A program made the position numbers and the translations under genes. This document shows positions 32,697 through 41,625 of a stretch of DNA of 64,000 bases, one piece after another. Under the pieces are notes generated by a model. The model had not been told where the DNA came from, searched no databases, and was given only the letters and a program-made list of their open reading frames with translations. Within the stretch, counting starts at the first letter, position 1; every line of letters starts with the position of its first letter. The DNA comes from Streptomyces tibetensis. Lineage in GTDB: Bacteria; Actinomycetota; Actinomycetes; Streptomycetales; Streptomycetaceae. The DNA lies in the NCBI RefSeq assembly GCF_007655005.1, contig NZ_SZVW01000006.1, positions 310,001-374,000 of the forward strand, read 5' to 3'.

Positions 32697-33209
32697 TCAG
32701 GGCCTCTCCGTCCCCGCCAGCAGTTCCCGCAGGAGGTCGGCCAGGAGGGCGGCCCGTTCCGCGTCCAGGGCGGACAGTGCCTCCGTCTGGACGGCCAGCC
32801 CCGCCGCGACCGCCTCGTCGACCACCCCGAGGCCCTTGTCGGTGAGCGTGACACGCAGCCCGCGCCGGTCGTGCGGATCCGGCGAGCGGCGCAGCAGCCC
32901 CGCACGCTCCAGCTTGTCCAGGCGCCCCGTCATGCCGCCGGTCGTGAGCATCAGCGTCGCGGACAGCTGACGGGGGGAGAGGGTGTACGGCTCCCCGGAG
33001 CGGCGCAGGGTCGCCAGGACGTCGAACTCCCCGCGTGAGATCCCGGACTTCGCGTACGCCTTGTCCATCCGGTCGCCCATCGCGAGCGTGAGCCGGCCGA
33101 CCCGGCCGAAGACCTCCATGGCGGCGGTGTCCAGGTCGGGCCGGACCGTGGCCCACTGCTCGATGATCGCGTCGACGGCGTCCTTGCGCTGCTCAGGGCG
33201 TTCGCTCAT
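32697..33209 (-). CDS. MarR-family transcriptional regulator
   Basis: 170 residues. A central winged helix (FDVLATLRRSGEPYTLSPRQLSATLMLTTGGMTGRLDKLERAGLLRRSPDPHDRRGLRVTLT, about residues 55-115) with the MarR wing motif DPHDRRGL is flanked by dimerisation helices. Divergent from the EamA exporter gene and probably its repressor, acting at the palindromic site in between. The ATG at 33209 follows GAGGC closely; a GTG at 33230 would add seven residues. The ligand is unknown. Confidence 0.92.
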   Translation of the reverse strand: MSERPEQRKDAVDAIIEQWATVRPDLDTAAMEVFGRVGRLTLAMGDRMDKAYAKSGISRGEFDVLATLRRSGEPYTLSPRQLSATLMLTTGGMTGRLDKLERAGLLRRSPDPHDRRGLRVTLTDKGLGVVDEAVAAGLAVQTEALSALDAERAALLADLLRELLAGTERP

Positions 33210-33243
33210 GCCTCGAGTATCCGCCCTCACTAGGTCACCCGCA

Positions 33244-33288
33244 AGAAAGTAGCTTGACGGAAAGTTGCTTAGCGCTAAGCTACTTTCT
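33244..33288. promoter_or_regulatory. MarR/EamA intergenic operator
   Basis: AGAAAGTAGCTT (33244-33255) and its exact complement AAGCTACTTTCT (33277-33288) flank a second, centred palindrome TTAGCGCTAA (33269-33278). The AT-rich overlapping half-sites in the divergent promoter region are typical of MarR operators. Confidence 0.75.
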
Positions 33289-33316
33289 GCCGACCTACTT
33301 TGAAGGGTGTCTTCCC

Positions 33317-34252
33317 ATGGCCGCCTCCCGCCCGGCTCTCATCGCCCTCACCGCCCTCGCCCCGATCTCCTGGGGCACGACCTACGCGGTCACCACCGAG
33401 TTCCTCCCGCCCGACCGCCCCCTGTTCACCGCCCTGGTGCGCGCCCTGCCCGCCGGTCTGCTGCTGCTCGCCCTCGCCCGGGTGCTGCCGCGCGGCGCCT
33501 GGTGGTGGAAGGCGGCGGTGCTCGGCGCGCTGAACATCGGCGCCTTCTTCCCGTTGCTGTTCCTCTCCGCCTACCGGCTGCCCGGCGGTCTGGCGGCGGT
33601 CGTCGGCTCCGCCGGTCCGCTGTTCGTGGCCGGGCTCTCGGCGCTGCTGCTCGGGCAGCGGCCGACCCGGCGCACGCTGCTGACCGGGGCCGTGGCCGCG
33701 TTCGGGGTCAGCCTCGTCGTGCTGCGGGCGGCCGGGGCGCTGGACGCGCTCGGCGTGCTGGCGGCCGTCGCCTCCACGGCGTCGATGTCCACCGGCACGG
33801 TGCTCACGAAGCGGTGGGGCCGCCCCGAGGGCGTCGGCCCGCTGGCGCTGACCGGCTGGCAGCTGACCGCGGGCGGCCTGCTCATCGCGCCGCTCGCCTT
33901 CCTCGTCGAGGGCGCGCCGCCGGCGCTGGACGGCCGGGCGGTCGGCGGCTACCTCTACCTCGCCCTCGCGAACACGGCCCTCGCGTACTGGCTGTGGTTC
34001 CGCGGCATCGGCCGCATGACCGCCACCCAGGTCACCTTCCTCGGCCCGCTCTCCCCGCTGACCGCGGCCGTCGTCGGCTGGGCGGCGCTCGGGCAGGCGC
34101 TGACGCCGGTGCAACTGGTGGGCATGGCGCTGGCGTTCGGGGCGACGGTGGCGGGGCAGTTCGTCACCCGGCCGTCGCGGACCCTGGACCGCACGCGGTG
34201 GCCCGTTCGCACGAAGCCGACGGACGCGCGGGGCGGGGCGCTGCGGCGGTAG
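33317..34252 (+). CDS. EamA/DMT-family transporter
   Basis: 311 residues with ten predicted transmembrane helices in two EamA repeats (residues about 5-140 and 150-290), starting PALIALTALAPISWGTTYAVTTEFLPP. Family members export metabolites or small toxic compounds. It starts at ATG 33317 with GAAGGG upstream; the frame extends back to 33254, into the operator, which makes the longer form unlikely. It pairs with the divergent MarR repressor. Cargo unknown. Confidence 0.93.
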   Translation: MAASRPALIALTALAPISWGTTYAVTTEFLPPDRPLFTALVRALPAGLLLLALARVLPRGAWWWKAAVLGALNIGAFFPLLFLSAYRLPGGLAAVVGSAGPLFVAGLSALLLGQRPTRRTLLTGAVAAFGVSLVVLRAAGALDALGVLAAVASTASMSTGTVLTKRWGRPEGVGPLALTGWQLTAGGLLIAPLAFLVEGAPPALDGRAVGGYLYLALANTALAYWLWFRGIGRMTATQVTFLGPLSPLTAAVVGWAALGQALTPVQLVGMALAFGATVAGQFVTRPSRTLDRTRWPVRTKPTDARGGALRR

Positions 34253-34278
34253 GGGTGGGGCCTTGCGATGATCGGTTC

Positions 34279-35349
34279 ATGCGCGCCGCCCGGCTCCTCT
34301 CCCTCGTTCTCCTGCTGCAGAACCGGGGCAGGCTGACGGCCGACGAGCTCGCGGAGGAGCTGGGTGTCTCGACCCGGACCGTCTACCGGGACATCGACTC
34401 ACTGAGCAGCGCGGGCATTCCGGTCTACGGGGACGCCGGGCACCGTGGCGGCTACCAGTTGCTCGGCGGCTACCGGACCCGGCTCACCGGACTGCACGCC
34501 GACGAGGCCGAGGCGTTGTTCCTGGCCGGGGTGCCCGGTGCGGCGGACGACCTGGGACTGGGCGAGGTGCTCGCGGCGGCACAGCTGAAACTGGTTGCGG
34601 CGCTCCCGACCCCCCTGCGGGACCGAGCCGACCGGATCCGAGAGCGCTTCCACCTCGACGCTCTCGGCTGGTACAGGGCGCAAGACTCCCCACCCGTTCT
34701 CGTAGCGCTCGCCGATGCCGTGTGGAACCAGCGGCGAATCCAGGTGCGCTACCGCCGCTGGGCCGAGCCGCAGGAGGTCGAGCGCGAACTCGACCCCTAC
34801 GGCCTGGTCCTCAAGGCGGGCGTCTGGTACCTCGTCGCAGCGGTGGACGGCGCGGTGCGTACCTATCGGGTGTCGTCGATCCTCCGCTTGATCGTCGGGG
34901 AGGACGGCTTCGAGCGCCCCGAGGGCTTCGACCTGGCCGCCCACTGGCAGGACTACCTCACCGCCTACGACGCCCGCAGGCTGCGGCTTCAGGCCTCCCT
35001 CCGGATCGCTCCGGCACTGCTCACCGCACTGCCGGACCGCCTGGACGCGGCACTGGTCTGCGCCGTCGAAGCGTCGGCGGGTCCGCCGGACGGCGACGGC
35101 TGGGTGACAGCGACGGTACCGCTGGAATCGGTCGACCTGGCGGTGCCCCTACTGCTGTCACTGGGGCCGGACATCGAGGTGCTCGCCCCCGAGGAGTTAC
35201 GCCGCAAGATCGCGGAGACGGCGGCGGCCGTGCTCGACCGGTACCGACCAGCGGACACATCAGACGGGGCGGGGGCCGGCGACCTCAGCAGCAGTCCGGC
35301 GGACAGGGTCGCCGACAGCGCAAGGGCGGCAAGGACTGCAAAGCCGTAG
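34279..35349 (+). CDS. WYL-domain helix-turn-helix transcriptional regulator, 3' end overlapping the MFS gene
   Basis: 356 residues. N-terminal HTH_11 (LLLQNRGRLTADELAEELGVSTRTVYRDIDSL, about 10-45), WYL ligand-sensing domain (about 135-215, with RYRRWAEPQEVERELDPYGLVLKAGVWYLVA) and WCX C-terminal extension. The real domain seems to end near VLDRY (about residue 322); the last 34 residues are read across the convergent MFS gene and look like shadow sequence, so the ancestral stop may be lost. A TTA leucine codon at 35197-35199 (codon 307, EELRRK) makes it a candidate bldA-dependent gene. Target unknown; the overlapping MFS gene is the obvious candidate. Confidence 0.87.
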   Translation: MRAARLLSLVLLLQNRGRLTADELAEELGVSTRTVYRDIDSLSSAGIPVYGDAGHRGGYQLLGGYRTRLTGLHADEAEALFLAGVPGAADDLGLGEVLAAAQLKLVAALPTPLRDRADRIRERFHLDALGWYRAQDSPPVLVALADAVWNQRRIQVRYRRWAEPQEVERELDPYGLVLKAGVWYLVAAVDGAVRTYRVSSILRLIVGEDGFERPEGFDLAAHWQDYLTAYDARRLRLQASLRIAPALLTALPDRLDAALVCAVEASAGPPDGDGWVTATVPLESVDLAVPLLLSLGPDIEVLAPEELRRKIAETAAAVLDRYRPADTSDGAGAGDLSSSPADRVADSARAARTAKP

Positions 35350-36455
35350 CGCGTGTCACTGTGGTCGGTGACCATCGCGACCAGGAACATCACCCCGACC
35401 GTGGCCGCCAGCCCGCCACCATTCGCCAGCCCGAAGGCCCTGCCCACCGAGGCAGCGTCTGCCGAGGCCATCAGCATGGTGCGGGAGGCGATCCGGGCCT
35501 GCCCGAAGAAGAACGCACCCAGTGGCACCCCGACGAGGTATCCGGCGATCCCGAACTGGCTCTGCAGCACCAGGCAGACATTGCAGAGCAGAAAGCCCAC
35601 GACGGCGATGCGAAGGTCCGTACTGCGTCTGCCGACGATCCGGTAAGCACCGGCGGCCACCAGGAAACCGAGGCACCCGAGGCCGTCCACGACACCGAAC
35701 GTCCCTGCGCCCAAGTGGAGTTCACCGATCACGGCGGTGGGCAGCAGGGCGTTGAAGACCGTGACGACCACGCTCCCCTGGGCGTAGAGCAGGATGAAGC
35801 GGCGCATCCGCAGCGGCCCACGCGTAGCCGCCCGGGCCGGAGCCCGCTCCAAGTCGACGGCGGCCGTCGGCACCCGGTCCGGGCAACGCCCCACCGCAGC
35901 GACGCAGAGCGCCGAGACCATGAAAGTTCCGGCGTTGAACACCAGCAGCGGTACGGCACCGAACGCCTGGACGCACAGCCCGCCGACCGTCGCCGAGAGC
36001 AGCATCCCTGCCTGGGTCGCCATCTCGTAGCGGGCGTTGAACCGCCGCAGGCTGTCCGCCGGAACCCGTTCCTTGATCAGCGCGGAGCTGGCCGGGAAGA
36101 ACAGGGCACCGACCACGGCGAGCGCCAGATTGGCGCTGTAGATTCCGGATCCCGGGGCGCCACCGCAGGCCAGCCACAGCGGTAGCCCTAGGGCCAGCGC
36201 CGCGCTGGTGACATCGCAGCCGATCCACAGGGCCCGTCGGTCGAACCGGTCGGCGAGCCGGCCGAAGAACGGCGACAGCAGCGCCTGTGGCCCGGCGACG
36301 GCGATGAACAACCAGCCGACAGCCATCATGGTCTGCTGCTCCCTGATCATGAGCAGCGCCCCGACGATGAGCTGGACATTGTTGCCGAGAGCGGTGGCGA
36401 AAGCAGCGGGCACAAGCAGCCGCTCGGCGCGGCGGGAGTGGTGGCTGAGGATCAT
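34989..36455 (-). CDS. MFS transporter, 3' end overlapping the WYL gene
   Basis: 488 residues as read. Twelve-helix MFS core from LLVPAAFATALGNNVQLIVGALLM to the helix VLAALALSATLSAGLLL (about residue 393), with the loop 2-3 motif GRLADRFDRR. The last about 85 residues (Ser/Arg-rich, no helix) run antisense through the WYL coding sequence and are probably non-native, implying that the original stop was lost. The DHA3-like sequence suggests drug or macrolide efflux. It starts at ATG 36455 without a strong ribosome site; an inverted repeat lies about 23 bp upstream. Confidence 0.88.
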   Translation of the reverse strand: MILSHHSRRAERLLVPAAFATALGNNVQLIVGALLMIREQQTMMAVGWLFIAVAGPQALLSPFFGRLADRFDRRALWIGCDVTSAALALGLPLWLACGGAPGSGIYSANLALAVVGALFFPASSALIKERVPADSLRRFNARYEMATQAGMLLSATVGGLCVQAFGAVPLLVFNAGTFMVSALCVAAVGRCPDRVPTAAVDLERAPARAATRGPLRMRRFILLYAQGSVVVTVFNALLPTAVIGELHLGAGTFGVVDGLGCLGFLVAAGAYRIVGRRSTDLRIAVVGFLLCNVCLVLQSQFGIAGYLVGVPLGAFFFGQARIASRTMLMASADAASVGRAFGLANGGGLAATVGVMFLVAMVTDHSDTRYGFAVLAALALSATLSAGLLLRSPAPAPSDVSAGRYRSSTAAAVSAILRRNSSGASTSMSGPSDSSRGTARSTDSSGTVAVTQPSPSGGPADASTAQTSAASRRSGSAVSSAGAIRREA

Positions 36456-36477
36456 GGCACCACTGTCCAGAGGTTCG

Positions 36478-36494
36478 CTGACATCTTGTGTCAG
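36478..36494. promoter_or_regulatory. Inverted repeat upstream of the MFS gene, likely operator
   Basis: CTGACA-TCTTG-TGTCAG, a perfect 6-bp inverted repeat, 23 bp before the MFS ATG. The half-site spacing and position suit repression by a winged-helix regulator (ArsR or similar); no such gene is adjacent, so the WYL protein or a distant regulator may act here. Confidence 0.5.
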
Positions 36495-36565
36495 TGAAGT
36501 TCTCGCACCACGAGGTCCCGTGGGGCGACGTCATCTGCACCGTGGTGCCGAAGTGCCCCGCCTGA
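36488..36565 (+). CDS. Possible 25-residue peptide ORF
   Basis: GTG 36488 (or GTG 36494) to TGA 36565 encodes VSVKFSHHEVPWGDVICTVVPKC plus Pro-Ala. The composition (two His, Trp, two Cys) is unlike random GC-rich shadow sequence, but there is no ribosome site and it starts inside the inverted repeat. It could be a translated mini-peptide or the remnant of a lost divergent gene that once partnered the MFS gene. Confidence 0.25.
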   Translation: MSVKFSHHEVPWGDVICTVVPKCPA

Positions 36566-36602
36566 GCCACAGTTGTCCGGTCGTGGCTTCGGATGCCTCT
36601 CC

Positions 36603-36719
36603 GAAGGGGCGTCCGCTGCGGAGGAGGGCAGACGAGGGGGCGTCCGCTGCACCTCCGCTGCGGAGGAGGGCAGACGAGGGGGCGTCCGCTGCACGTCCGC
36701 TGCGGAGGAGGGCAGACGA
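36603..36719. repeat. 42-bp tandem repeat (two full copies, one shortened) beside the pepN terminator
   Basis: Full copies at 36636-36677 and 36678-36719 differ at one base; a shortened copy lies at 36603-36635. Each contains GGGGCGTCCG, the left arm of the adjacent terminator. It appears to be slippage amplification of a terminator arm. Confidence 0.85.
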
Positions 36720-36749
36720 AGGGGCGTCCGGTGCACCGGACGCCCCTTC
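36718..36749. terminator. 32-bp perfect palindrome, terminator of pepN
   Basis: GAAGGGGCGTCCGGTG followed at once by its exact complement, ending in CTTC on either strand. It lies 27 nt after the minus-strand pepN stop and works in either direction. Confidence 0.85.
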
Positions 36750-36775
36750 TGTCGGCGAGGGAACAGCCGCCGGGG

Positions 36776-39355
36776 TTACTCCCCGGCCGCCGCGTCCGCC
36801 CGCTGGGCCCGCAGGGCGCGCTCGACGCCCGCGCGGGACTCCGAGACCAGGCGGCGCAGGGCCGCGCTCGGCTCGGCGGAGGCCAGCCACGCGTCCGTCT
36901 TGTCCAGGGTCTCCTGCGACACCTGGACCGTCGGGTAGAGGCCGACCGCGATCTGCTGGGCCATCTCGTGGGAGCGGGACTCCCAGATGTCCTTCACCAC
37001 CTCGAAGTACCGCTCCGCGTAGGGGGCGAGCACCTCACGCTGGTCGGTCTGGACGAAGCCGCCGATGACCGCCTCCTGCACGGCGTTCGGCAGCTTGTCG
37101 GAGTCCACGACCGACGCCCACGCCTCGGCCTTGGCCTCCTCGGTCGGGCGGGCCGCACGGGCCGTGGCCGCGTGACGCTCACCGGCGGCCGTCCGGTCCC
37201 GCTCGTACTCGCCCGCGATCTCCGCCTCGTCGAACCGGCCGACCGCCGCGAGCCGCTGCACGAACGCCCACCGCAGCTCCGTGTCGACGACCAGGCCCTC
37301 GATGGTCTGCGAACCCTCCAGCAGCGCGTCCAGCACGTCCAGCTGCTCCGGCGTGCGGGCCGTCGCGGCGAACGCGCGCGCCCACGCCAGCTGGTGGTCG
37401 CTGCCCGGCGCCGCCGCCCGCAGGTGCGCCAGCGTCGCGTCGGTCCAGCGGGCCAGCAGCGCCTCGCGCGCGGCCGGGTCGGCGTACAGGTCGATCGCCA
37501 GCTTCACCTGGCGGTGCAGCGACTGCACGACACCGATGTCGGACTCCTTGCCGATGCCGGACAGCACCAGCGACAGGTAGTCACGGGCCGCGAGCTCGGC
37601 GTCCCGCGTCATGTCCCAGGCCGACGCCCAGCACAGGGCGCGCGGCAGGGAGGACTCGAAGTCGCCGAGGTGCTCCGTGACGAAGGCCAGCGACTGCTCG
37701 TCCAGGCGGACCTTCGCGTACGACAGGTCGTCGTCGTTGAGCAGGATCACGGCCGGGCGGCGCTCGCCCACCAGCTGCGGCACGGCCGTCAGCTCGCCGT
37801 CCACGTCCAGCTCGATCCGCTCCCGGCGGACCAGCTTGCCGCTCGCCTCGTCGAGGTCGTACAGGCCGACGGCGATCCGGTGCGGGCGCAGCGTCGGCTC
37901 GCCCTTGGCGCCGGCGGGCAGGGCCGGGGCCTCCTGGCGGATGGCGAAGGCGGTGACGACCCCGTCGGCGTCCGTCTCGATCTCCGGGCGCAGCACGTTG
38001 ATGCCGGCCGCCTGGAGCCACTTCTCCGACCAGGTCTTCAGATCGCGGCCGGAGGTCTCCTCCAGCGCGCCCAGCAGGTCCGACAGGCGCGTGTTGCCGA
38101 AGGCGTGACGCTTGAAGTACGCCTGCACGCCCCGGAAGAACTCGTCCATGCCGACGTAGGCGACGAGCTGCTTCAGGACGCTGGCGCCCTTGGCGTACGT
38201 GATGCCGTCGAAGTTGACCAGGACGTCGTCCAGGTCGCGGATCTCGGCCATGATCGGGTGGGTGGAGGGCAGCTGGTCCTGCCGGTACGCCCACGTCTTC
38301 ATGGAGTTGGCGAAGGTGGTCCACGCGTGCGGCCAGCGCGACCCGGGCGCGTGCGCCTGGCAGGCGATGGAGGTGTAGGTGGCGAACGACTCGTTCAGCC
38401 ACAGGTCGTTCCACCACTCCATGGTCACGAGGTCGCCGAACCACATGTGGGCCAGCTCGTGCAGGATGGTCTCGGCGCGCATCTCGTACGCGGCGTCGGT
38501 CACCTTGGAACGGAAGACGTACTGGTCGCGGATGGTCACCGCGCCGGCGTTCTCCATCGCGCCCGCGTTGAACTCCGGCACGAACAGCTGGTCGTACTTC
38601 TCGAACGGGTACGCGTAGTCGAACTTCTCCTGGAACCACTCGAAGCCCTGCCGGGTCACCTCGAAGATGGCGTCCGAGTCGAGGTACTCCGCGAGCGAGG
38701 GCCGGCAGTAGATGCCGAGCGGGACGGACTGGCCGTCCTTCTCGTACACGCTGTGCACCGAGTGGTACGGGCCGACGATCAGCGCCGTGATGTACGTCGA
38801 GATGCGCGGCGTCGGCTCGAAGACCCAGACGTTGTCCTGGGGCTCGGGGGTCGGCGAGTTGGAGACGACGGTCCAGCCCTCGGGGGCCTTCACGGTGAAC
38901 TGGAAGGTCGCCTTCAGGTCCGGCTGCTCGAAGCTCGCGAACACCCGGCGGGCGTCCGGGACCTCGAACTGGGTGTAGAGGTACGCCTGTTCGTCGACCG
39001 GGTCGACGAACCGGTGCAGGCCCTCACCGGTGTTGGTGTACGCGCAGTCGGCGACGACCCGGAGGATGTTGCGACCCTGGAGCAGGCCGGGCAGGGCGAT
39101 CCGGGAGTCCGCGAAGACCTCGGCCGGGTCGAGGGAGTCCCCGTTCAGGGTCACCTCGTGCACGGCCGGTGCCACCAGGTCGATGAACGACTCCGCGCCG
39201 TTCCCGGCCGTCACATCGAAGCGCACCGTGGTCACGGACCGGTAGGTGCCGCCCTCCTGCGCGCCGGAGAGATCGAGTTCGATCTCGTACGAGTCAACGG
39301 TGAGCAGCTGCGCCCGCTGCTGCGCCTCTTCGCGGGTCAGGTTTGTGCCAGGCAC
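36776..39355 (-). CDS. pepN: Aminopeptidase N (M1 zinc metallopeptidase), first copy
   Basis: 859 residues, cytoplasmic. Exopeptidase motif GAMEN (NAGAMENAGAV) and zinc site HELAH with the third ligand Glu in LNESFATY (HEXXH-18-E) are intact, followed by the ERAP1-like helical C-terminal domain. It trims N-terminal residues from peptides. It starts at GTG 39355 with GAGGAG 8 nt upstream. A second gene of the same coded length, also starting GTG behind GAGGAG, lies at 59115-61694; the two proteins align along their length but differ throughout. Confidence 0.96.
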   Translation of the reverse strand: MPGTNLTREEAQQRAQLLTVDSYEIELDLSGAQEGGTYRSVTTVRFDVTAGNGAESFIDLVAPAVHEVTLNGDSLDPAEVFADSRIALPGLLQGRNILRVVADCAYTNTGEGLHRFVDPVDEQAYLYTQFEVPDARRVFASFEQPDLKATFQFTVKAPEGWTVVSNSPTPEPQDNVWVFEPTPRISTYITALIVGPYHSVHSVYEKDGQSVPLGIYCRPSLAEYLDSDAIFEVTRQGFEWFQEKFDYAYPFEKYDQLFVPEFNAGAMENAGAVTIRDQYVFRSKVTDAAYEMRAETILHELAHMWFGDLVTMEWWNDLWLNESFATYTSIACQAHAPGSRWPHAWTTFANSMKTWAYRQDQLPSTHPIMAEIRDLDDVLVNFDGITYAKGASVLKQLVAYVGMDEFFRGVQAYFKRHAFGNTRLSDLLGALEETSGRDLKTWSEKWLQAAGINVLRPEIETDADGVVTAFAIRQEAPALPAGAKGEPTLRPHRIAVGLYDLDEASGKLVRRERIELDVDGELTAVPQLVGERRPAVILLNDDDLSYAKVRLDEQSLAFVTEHLGDFESSLPRALCWASAWDMTRDAELAARDYLSLVLSGIGKESDIGVVQSLHRQVKLAIDLYADPAAREALLARWTDATLAHLRAAAPGSDHQLAWARAFAATARTPEQLDVLDALLEGSQTIEGLVVDTELRWAFVQRLAAVGRFDEAEIAGEYERDRTAAGERHAATARAARPTEEAKAEAWASVVDSDKLPNAVQEAVIGGFVQTDQREVLAPYAERYFEVVKDIWESRSHEMAQQIAVGLYPTVQVSQETLDKTDAWLASAEPSAALRRLVSESRAGVERALRAQRADAAAGE

Positions 39356-39431
39356 GCGGTCATCTCCTCGTTATGGGTGGGTTGCGTCATCTTTCCACGG
39401 CGCCTCGGCGTCAGGCGACGACCCGGGTGTC

Positions 39432-40307
39432 TTAGAGGGATACCCCTCGGGAGGCGAGGGTCCGGGCGAACTCGCGCACCCCGGCCGACTCCCCGTCCCG
39501 GTGCCACACCAGGCCGAGCGCCGACTCCGGCACGCCCTCCACCGGCACGAACGCCACGTCCTCGCGCCGGTGGTACGCGGCCGTCGGCCGGCACAGCAGC
39601 ATCCCCGCGCGTCCGGCGGCGACCTGGGTCAGCCCCTCCTGCAGGGTGGTCACCGCCGGGCCGGGCACGGCGGTCGGTGCCTGGGCGGCCCGCCAGTACG
39701 CCGAGGCCGGGGGCGCGGCCGTGACCAGCGGCGTCCCGGCGACCTCCGCCGCCGTCACGGCCGTACGGGAGGCGAAGGGATGGTCCTGTGCGACCGCGAC
39801 GGTCTGCGGCCGGCGCGAGAAGACGGGACCGAGCACGAGATCCGGCTCCTCCACCGGAAGCAGGACGACGGCCGCGTCCACCGCCCCCTCCCGCACCCCG
39901 CCGAACGGATCGGCGAGCGGGATCTCCACCAGGTCCGCGGCGCACTCCGGGTGCGCGGAGCGGAAGGCCCGCACCGCCGCCGCCAGCCGCGTGTCCGCCG
40001 TCCCCTGGAAACCGATCCGCAGGCTGCCCTCGACGCCCCGGGCGGCGGTCCGCGCGTCCTCCACGGCGTCCCGCAGCCCGCCGTACGCCGGGCGCAGCCG
40101 CTCCACGAACCGCTCCCCGAGCGGGGTCAGCGCGACCCGGCGGCTGGTCCGCCGCACCAGCCGCCCGCCCACCCGCCGCTCCAGCGCGCTCAGCAGCTGG
40201 CTCACCCGGCTCTGCGAGACGTAGAGCCGCTCGCCGGTCCGCCCGAAGTGCAGTTCCTCCGCCAGCACCAGGAAGCACTCCAGTTCGCGCAACTCCAGCC
40301 CCGCCAC
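39432..40307 (-). CDS. LysR-family transcriptional regulator
   Basis: 291 residues. N-terminal LysR winged helix (ELRELECFLVLAEELHFGRTGERLYVSQSRVSQLLSALERRVGGRLVRRTSR) and a C-terminal substrate-binding domain. It starts at GTG 40307 with GGGAGGG 7 nt upstream; a further upstream ATG at 40346 has no ribosome site. Divergent from the MFS gene at 40403, which it probably controls. Effector unknown. Confidence 0.92.
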   Translation of the reverse strand: MAGLELRELECFLVLAEELHFGRTGERLYVSQSRVSQLLSALERRVGGRLVRRTSRRVALTPLGERFVERLRPAYGGLRDAVEDARTAARGVEGSLRIGFQGTADTRLAAAVRAFRSAHPECAADLVEIPLADPFGGVREGAVDAAVVLLPVEEPDLVLGPVFSRRPQTVAVAQDHPFASRTAVTAAEVAGTPLVTAAPPASAYWRAAQAPTAVPGPAVTTLQEGLTQVAAGRAGMLLCRPTAAYHRREDVAFVPVEGVPESALGLVWHRDGESAGVREFARTLASRGVSL

Positions 40308-40402
40308 CGTCTTTCCCTCCCGTTCCGATCGATCAGTCCCGCTCATGGAAGGGTGAGGACTTCGCCGTTGTTCCCGGCCGGGCGGCGCAAAAGGGTGGAG
40401 GC

Positions 40403-41625
40403 ATGCCCTCCACGACCTCCGTTCCGGAGACCACCGCCCTCGCGCCGGCCCACCCGTGGCCCGCTGCCCTCGCCCTCGCCACCGCCACCTTCTCCGTCGT
40501 CACCACCGAGATGCTCCCCGTCGGCCTGCTCACCCCGCTCGGCGACGGCCTGCGGGTCTCCGCCGGCACCGCCGGGCTCGCCGTCACCCTGCCCGGCCTG
40601 GTCGCCGCGGCGAGCGCGCCGCTGCTGCCGATCGCCGCCCGCCGCGCCGACCGGCGCACGGTCCTGTGTGCCCTGCTGCTCCTGCTGACGGCCGCCAACC
40701 TGCTCTCGGCCCTCGCCCCGCACATCGCCGTCCTGCTGCTCGCCCGCACCCTGGTCGGGGTGTGCATCGGCGGGGTGTGGGCGATCGCGGCCGGACTGGG
40801 CACGCGGCTGATGCCACCGCACCGGGCCGGACGGGCGACCGCGCTGATCTTCAGCGGGATAGCGGTCGCCTCGGTGCTGGGCGTGCCGGCCGGCACGTTC
40901 CTCGGCTCGCTCGCGGGCTGGCGCTGGACCTTCGCGGCACTCGCGGGCGTGACCCTGACGGTGGCAGCGGCCCTGTTCCTCGTGCTGCCGCCGCTCCCGC
41001 CCGGCACGCCCGTCGGCCCCGGCACGTTCGCCCGGCTGCTGCGCACGCCCGGCGTCGGCCGGGGCCTGCTGGCGGTGGCGCTCCTGGTCACCGGCCACTT
41101 CGCGGCGTACACGTACGTCCGCCCCGTGCTGGAGCGGGTCCCGGACCTCGGCGCGGGGACGGTGAGCACCCTCCTCCTCGGCTACGGCCTGGCGGGCGTC
41201 GCAGGCACGTTCGCGGGCGGCGCACTGGCGGCCCGCGACCCCCGCAGGGCCCTGCTCCTCATCGCGGCCGGACTCGGCGCGGTGGTCCTGCTGCTGATCC
41301 CGGCGGTGGATTCACCGGCGGCGTCCACGGCCCTGCTGGTTATGTGGGGCCTGGCCTACGGAGGTGTCTCGGTCTCCGCCCAGAGCTGGCTGTCGGCCGC
41401 GGCACCCCGGGCGCGGGAAGCGGGGTCGGCGCTCTTCGCGGCGGTCTTCAACACGGCCATCGCGCTGGGGGCGTTCACCGGCGGCCGGACGGCGGACGCG
41501 CTGGGGCCCGCGGCGGTGCTGGGCGTGGGCGGCGCACTGGCGCTGCTGGCCGTGCCGGCCGTGCTGAGCGCGGGAACGCGACGTCCGGATCCCGCCGGTG
41601 CGCAGGCCCCCCGCGCGCGAGCCTG

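Larger units (their letters stand above)
36456..36775. other. 320-bp intergenic region with operator, mini-ORF, tandem repeats and terminator
   Basis: Between the MFS start and the pepN stop. It holds a 6-5-6 inverted repeat, a 25-codon open frame, a 42-bp tandem repeat and a 32-bp perfect palindrome, each listed separately. No full-length gene is seen; open frames across the repeats are shadows. Confidence 0.7.

Noticed and set aside
36491..36736. Minus-strand 81-codon frame with repeated RLPSSAA units
   Set aside because: Created by the 42-bp tandem repeat and terminator arm, whose period is divisible by three; no ribosome site.
36593..39724. 1043-codon plus-strand open frame opposite pepN
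   Set aside because: Shadow of the pepN gene, which has intact GAMEN and HEXXH motifs on the other strand.
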